The notes beneath the pieces are model-generated. The model saw nothing but the letters and a program-made list of their open reading frames with translations. It was not told where the DNA came from and did no database searches. Made by a program: the position numbers and the translations under genes. A stretch of DNA of 17,622 bases, taken from contig JAPLON010000071.1 in NCBI GenBank assembly GCA_026400695.1, forward strand, positions 1 through 17,622, given 5' to 3'. Below are positions 15,027 to 17,622 of this stretch, one piece after another. Numbering within the stretch: position 1 is the first letter of the stretch; every line of letters begins with the position of its first letter. The DNA is from Pseudomonadota bacterium (lineage in GTDB: Bacteria > Pseudomonadota > Alphaproteobacteria > Paracaedibacterales > CAITNM01).

Positions 15027-15852
15027 TTATAAGTTTGCCTTTAATACTTTACGAAACCTCTCTAAACGCTTCCAATGATTGGGATTTTTCTTAGCATCGT
15101 TATAGCCATCTTTGTACAATTGGAAATTACGTTTATCAGATGTACTTATAGGGTGACACTTTAATTGTATTGTCATTTAGAACTGGTTGGTAATCTGAAA
15201 GCGCCCCATCTATATACTTTTTACCGTTTAAATTAGCCAAATATTGGCATTTAATATAGTAAGGAATGTGACAGGAAGCAAAAGCCACATCTAGAAGATT
15301 TTTGTTTGAAGCAAACTCAGAAATTCGTTCATTACAAGGAACCCAAGATTCCATATTAGTCAAAGAAATGGTAGCCCTACCAGAAACCTTCTTATAAGCA
15401 TCAGGATGCATATGTTTCAAGCAAACTTTCCCAACAACCTCAGCATAATTAAAGTACACTCCAGTTAATTTTTTATCTAAAATTGAGTGCGCTTCAGGAG
15501 TCCAGGTTTCCATAATCTCTTTAATAGAAATATCAGATGCTAGAAAAAGCGCAGGGAAAGCTCCTGATGATGCCCCCAAAAAACAAACTTTTGTTAAATC
15601 GTATGTTTCTTGTAAATATGCAGCCACCCCGTAATGATAAAAAAAATAAAATGCCGCACCTGAAAAACTAACTGACTCCTCAAATCCATGTGGTAACTCT
15701 TTTTTAGCCACTAGACCTGTTGCAATGTTTGATATGCGTTGAGCATCATCCTTTAATTCTTCTGTGCATTGTGAAGATGCTTTAGTAAAAAACATCACAC
15801 CCAATATATAAAAAATGGAATTCACTGAAATATTAATTTTATTTAAGCACAT
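15027..15852 (-). pseudogene. Patatin-like (ATGL/PNPLA-type) lipase 3, broken by an internal deletion and frameshift
   Basis: The open frame from ATG 15852 runs 238 codons and stops at 15136, just after IKVSPYKYI. It has a signal peptide (core SIFYILGVMFF, then TKASSQC), SGAAF in the oxyanion position, a nucleophile elbow of GASSG (93-97, Ser95) and Asp215 in YIDGALSDYQP. Both catalytic residues survive. Immediately after the stop another frame resumes the homologous C-terminus, STSDKRNFQLYKDGY followed by NDAKKNPNHWKRLERFRK, and ends at TAA 15027-15029. Compared with patatin 1, roughly 20 residues (its MWSYVWCAQSPLWFLSLYGD) are missing. This corresponds to about 56 bases lost, not a multiple of three. 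The truncated product might still fold, but loss of a conserved C-terminal section makes a pseudogene more likely. Confidence 0.8.
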
Positions 15853-15965
15853 ATATTGCTAAATTTAATTCATAATACTTATGCTAAATATTTGTTATTA
15901 AAATACAGTTAATAAAATTATGGAGACTGTGAAAAGCCACTTTTGTAGAAACGCTTCAAAGGCAC

Positions 15966-17622
15966 TTAAATCAATTTTTTTTCCAACCAAATTTTCTCAT
16001 CGGCATCCAACAATGGTGCAACATGTTCTTGAATCATTTGGTAATACTGCTGTAACCAAGCTAACTCAGCTGCATTTAGCATAGACCAATCAATCAATTT
16101 TGCCTCATATGGTACCATGGTCAGTGGCACAAATTCCAAAAATCCATCAAACGCCGAATTTTGCACCATCTGCAAATTTTCAATACGAATACCATATTGA
16201 CCAGTAATATACAGTCCAGGCTCATTGGATACCACCATCCCTGGCTCTAATGGTGCCCTATTGGCCTTACTTATCCCTTGTGGACCCTCGTGCACATTAA
16301 GAAAACTCCCTACCCCATGTCCTGTACCATGAGCATAATCAAGACCTTGTCCCCACAAATATTGGCGTGCCAAAACATCAAGCTGAGCACCAGTTGTACC
16401 AACTGGGAAACGTACATTTGCCAAAGCAATATGCCCTTTAAGCACTAAAGTATAATGGGTTCGTTGCTCTTTAGTTGGCACACCTTTGCAAAAGACACGC
16501 GTTATATCTGTTGTGCCATCTAGATACTGGCCACCAGAATCAAGTAAATAAAGACCTTCACCAATTCTTATGTTTGTTTCCTTAGTTGCCCTGTAGTGCA
16601 CAATTGCTCCATGTGCTCCATATCCTGAAATGGTGGCAAAACTATCCCCTTGATACATTTCGATTGCAGACCTACATGTACCTAAATAATCCTGTGCATC
16701 AATTTCAGTAATAGAATTTTGCTTTTCGAACCACTGCCAAAAACGTAACAAAGCTACTGCATCTCGTTTATGGCAATTTTGCATGCCTTTTTGTTCAGAG
16801 ATGTTCTTTTTAGCCCGGTTAATTTCACAAACATCAACATTCCATTCAAATGAAAGATCACTCTCCAGCAAAGCTGAAGGTGTTGAGGCACGACATGCTG
16901 TTATTATGCAATTTTCAGCCTTTAAAACTGAAAGTATATTGCTAAAACTTACAACTTTAACCCCAATGGTTTGTTGTAACGATTGTGAAATTTTTGCAGG
17001 CTCACAAAACAATACGACTTCATTCACAGTCACCATTGCCATGCAGTGCACTACAGGCACATAGGGCAAATCTTGCCCCCTTAAATTCAACAACCAACAA
17101 ACTGATTCTGGATTACTAATCAGCCACACCTTAATGCCACTTCTTTGCATTGTTTGGCGCAAATTTACTAATTTTTGCTCTCGTTCAACACCGGCATAAA
17201 CAACAGAATAATCGTAAGCTAAATTAATTTCCGCAGGCGGCCTATCCTGCCACAAAAAATCAATTGGATTAAAGTGCAAAGGCACCATTTCCAAACGTTC
17301 TTGCCACGATAATATCTGCTGCATAGAGACTAACCATGGATCATAATGTAGGGTTTGCAAACCACTACAAACCTCATCAATTTCACGTGGGATCAATGAA
17401 TGAATAGTAAAGTCCTTAGCCTGTATCTCAGCCTGCAATGTATAGCGCCCATCCACAAACAAATGTGCCGCTGTTAAAGTGATAATTGCAAAACCAGCAC
17501 TCCCAGTAAAACCACTAACCCAGGCTAACCTTTCGTCACAAGCAGCAACATATTCACCTTGAAACATATCATGCCTTGAGACATGGATCGCTTCCACATC
17601 TTGCTGACGCATCCAGGTGCGC
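15966..17622 (-). CDS. pepP: M24B X-Pro aminopeptidase (XPNPEP1-like), N-terminus beyond window
   Basis: A proline-specific aminopeptidase removing an N-terminal residue next to proline in cytoplasmic peptides. The frame stays open to the right edge; Met at 17612 is probably internal, since family members have more sequence before the HDMFQGEYVAACDERLAWVSGF segment. There are two creatinase-like N-terminal domains (GFTGSAGFAIITLTAAHLFVDGR, and VWLISNPESVCWLLNLRG) before the pita-bread catalytic domain, the three-domain form like human XPNPEP1 rather than short E. coli PepP. Metal-site segments are present: LLDSGGQYLDGTTDITRVF (two Asp), HGTGHGVGSF (His), NEPGLYITGQYGIRIENLQ (two Glu). The C-terminal wing ends in WLEKKLI. 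The last 90 bp of coding sequence recur at 14924-15013. The gene symbol is used loosely. Confidence 0.93.
   Translation of the reverse strand, partial: RTWMRQQDVEAIHVSRHDMFQGEYVAACDERLAWVSGFTGSAGFAIITLTAAHLFVDGRYTLQAEIQAKDFTIHSLIPREIDEVCSGLQTLHYDPWLVSMQQILSWQERLEMVPLHFNPIDFLWQDRPPAEINLAYDYSVVYAGVEREQKLVNLRQTMQRSGIKVWLISNPESVCWLLNLRGQDLPYVPVVHCMAMVTVNEVVLFCEPAKISQSLQQTIGVKVVSFSNILSVLKAENCIITACRASTPSALLESDLSFEWNVDVCEINRAKKNISEQKGMQNCHKRDAVALLRFWQWFEKQNSITEIDAQDYLGTCRSAIEMYQGDSFATISGYGAHGAIVHYRATKETNIRIGEGLYLLDSGGQYLDGTTDITRVFCKGVPTKEQRTHYTLVLKGHIALANVRFPVGTTGAQLDVLARQYLWGQGLDYAHGTGHGVGSFLNVHEGPQGISKANRAPLEPGMVVSNEPGLYITGQYGIRIENLQMVQNSAFDGFLEFVPLTMVPYEAKLIDWSMLNAAELAWLQQYYQMIQEHVAPLLDADEKIWLEKKLI
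15983..16072 (-). repeat. 3' end of the X-Pro aminopeptidase gene (direct-repeat copy B)
   Basis: This is the partner of 14924-15013, 88 of 90 bases identical, inside the intact aminopeptidase gene and ending 17 bases before its stop codon. The pair bounds a segment of 1059 bp carrying patatin 3. Confidence 0.95.

Noticed and set aside
1..17622. CRISPR arrays, tRNA and rRNA genes, toxin-antitoxin pairs
   Set aside because: No regularly spaced repeats, no cloverleaf or T-loop GGTTC-type signature in the gaps, no rRNA-like sequence and no adjacent small gene pair of recognisable toxin-antitoxin type.

Overview
The window is AT-rich bacterial DNA from an alphaproteobacterium, most likely a host-associated one (Holosporales- or Rickettsiales-like). 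This is inferred, not proven. The support is leuS overlapping an lptE-type lipoprotein gene by 4 nt, mtaB overlapping ftsY by 4 nt, a DksA with the Cys-poor alphaproteobacterial C-terminus, low GC, insertion-sequence and pseudogene debris, and several secreted proteins of no recognisable family. No rRNA, tRNA or CRISPR array is visible.

Left part (1-4.4 kb): the right end of an IS1595-type insertion sequence abuts, and appears to have removed the start codon of, a small exported-protein gene. A Bax inhibitor-1/YccA membrane protein gene follows, with a clear promoter, Shine-Dalgarno and intrinsic terminator. Converging on it is an unrecognised 352-residue exported protein with a C-terminal coiled coil, and then a ProP-like MFS transporter on the minus strand.

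Middle (4.5-10.1 kb): core genes. leuS and lptE are translationally coupled, and a small exported protein lies where many alphaproteobacteria carry holA. Convergent to these is the coupled pair mtaB-ftsY. The ftsY gene carries a 16-A homopolymer exactly at the conserved DTAGR motif.

Right part (10.1-17.6 kb): a DUF1287 exported protein, two patatin-like lipases, dksA, an M23 endopeptidase, a third broken patatin and a large M24 X-Pro aminopeptidase that runs off the window. The three patatins are paralogues. Over their C-terminal halves they read much more like animal ATGL/PNPLA lipases than like plant or ExoU-type patatins, they lack the usual glycine-rich oxyanion loop, and each has an export signal or membrane anchor. 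Patatin 3 is interrupted by a short internal deletion with frameshift, and it sits between two 90-bp direct copies of the 3' end of the aminopeptidase gene, which suggests how that locus arose and could be lost. The patatin family is the most interesting content: a locally duplicating and decaying set of exported, ATGL-like lipases.
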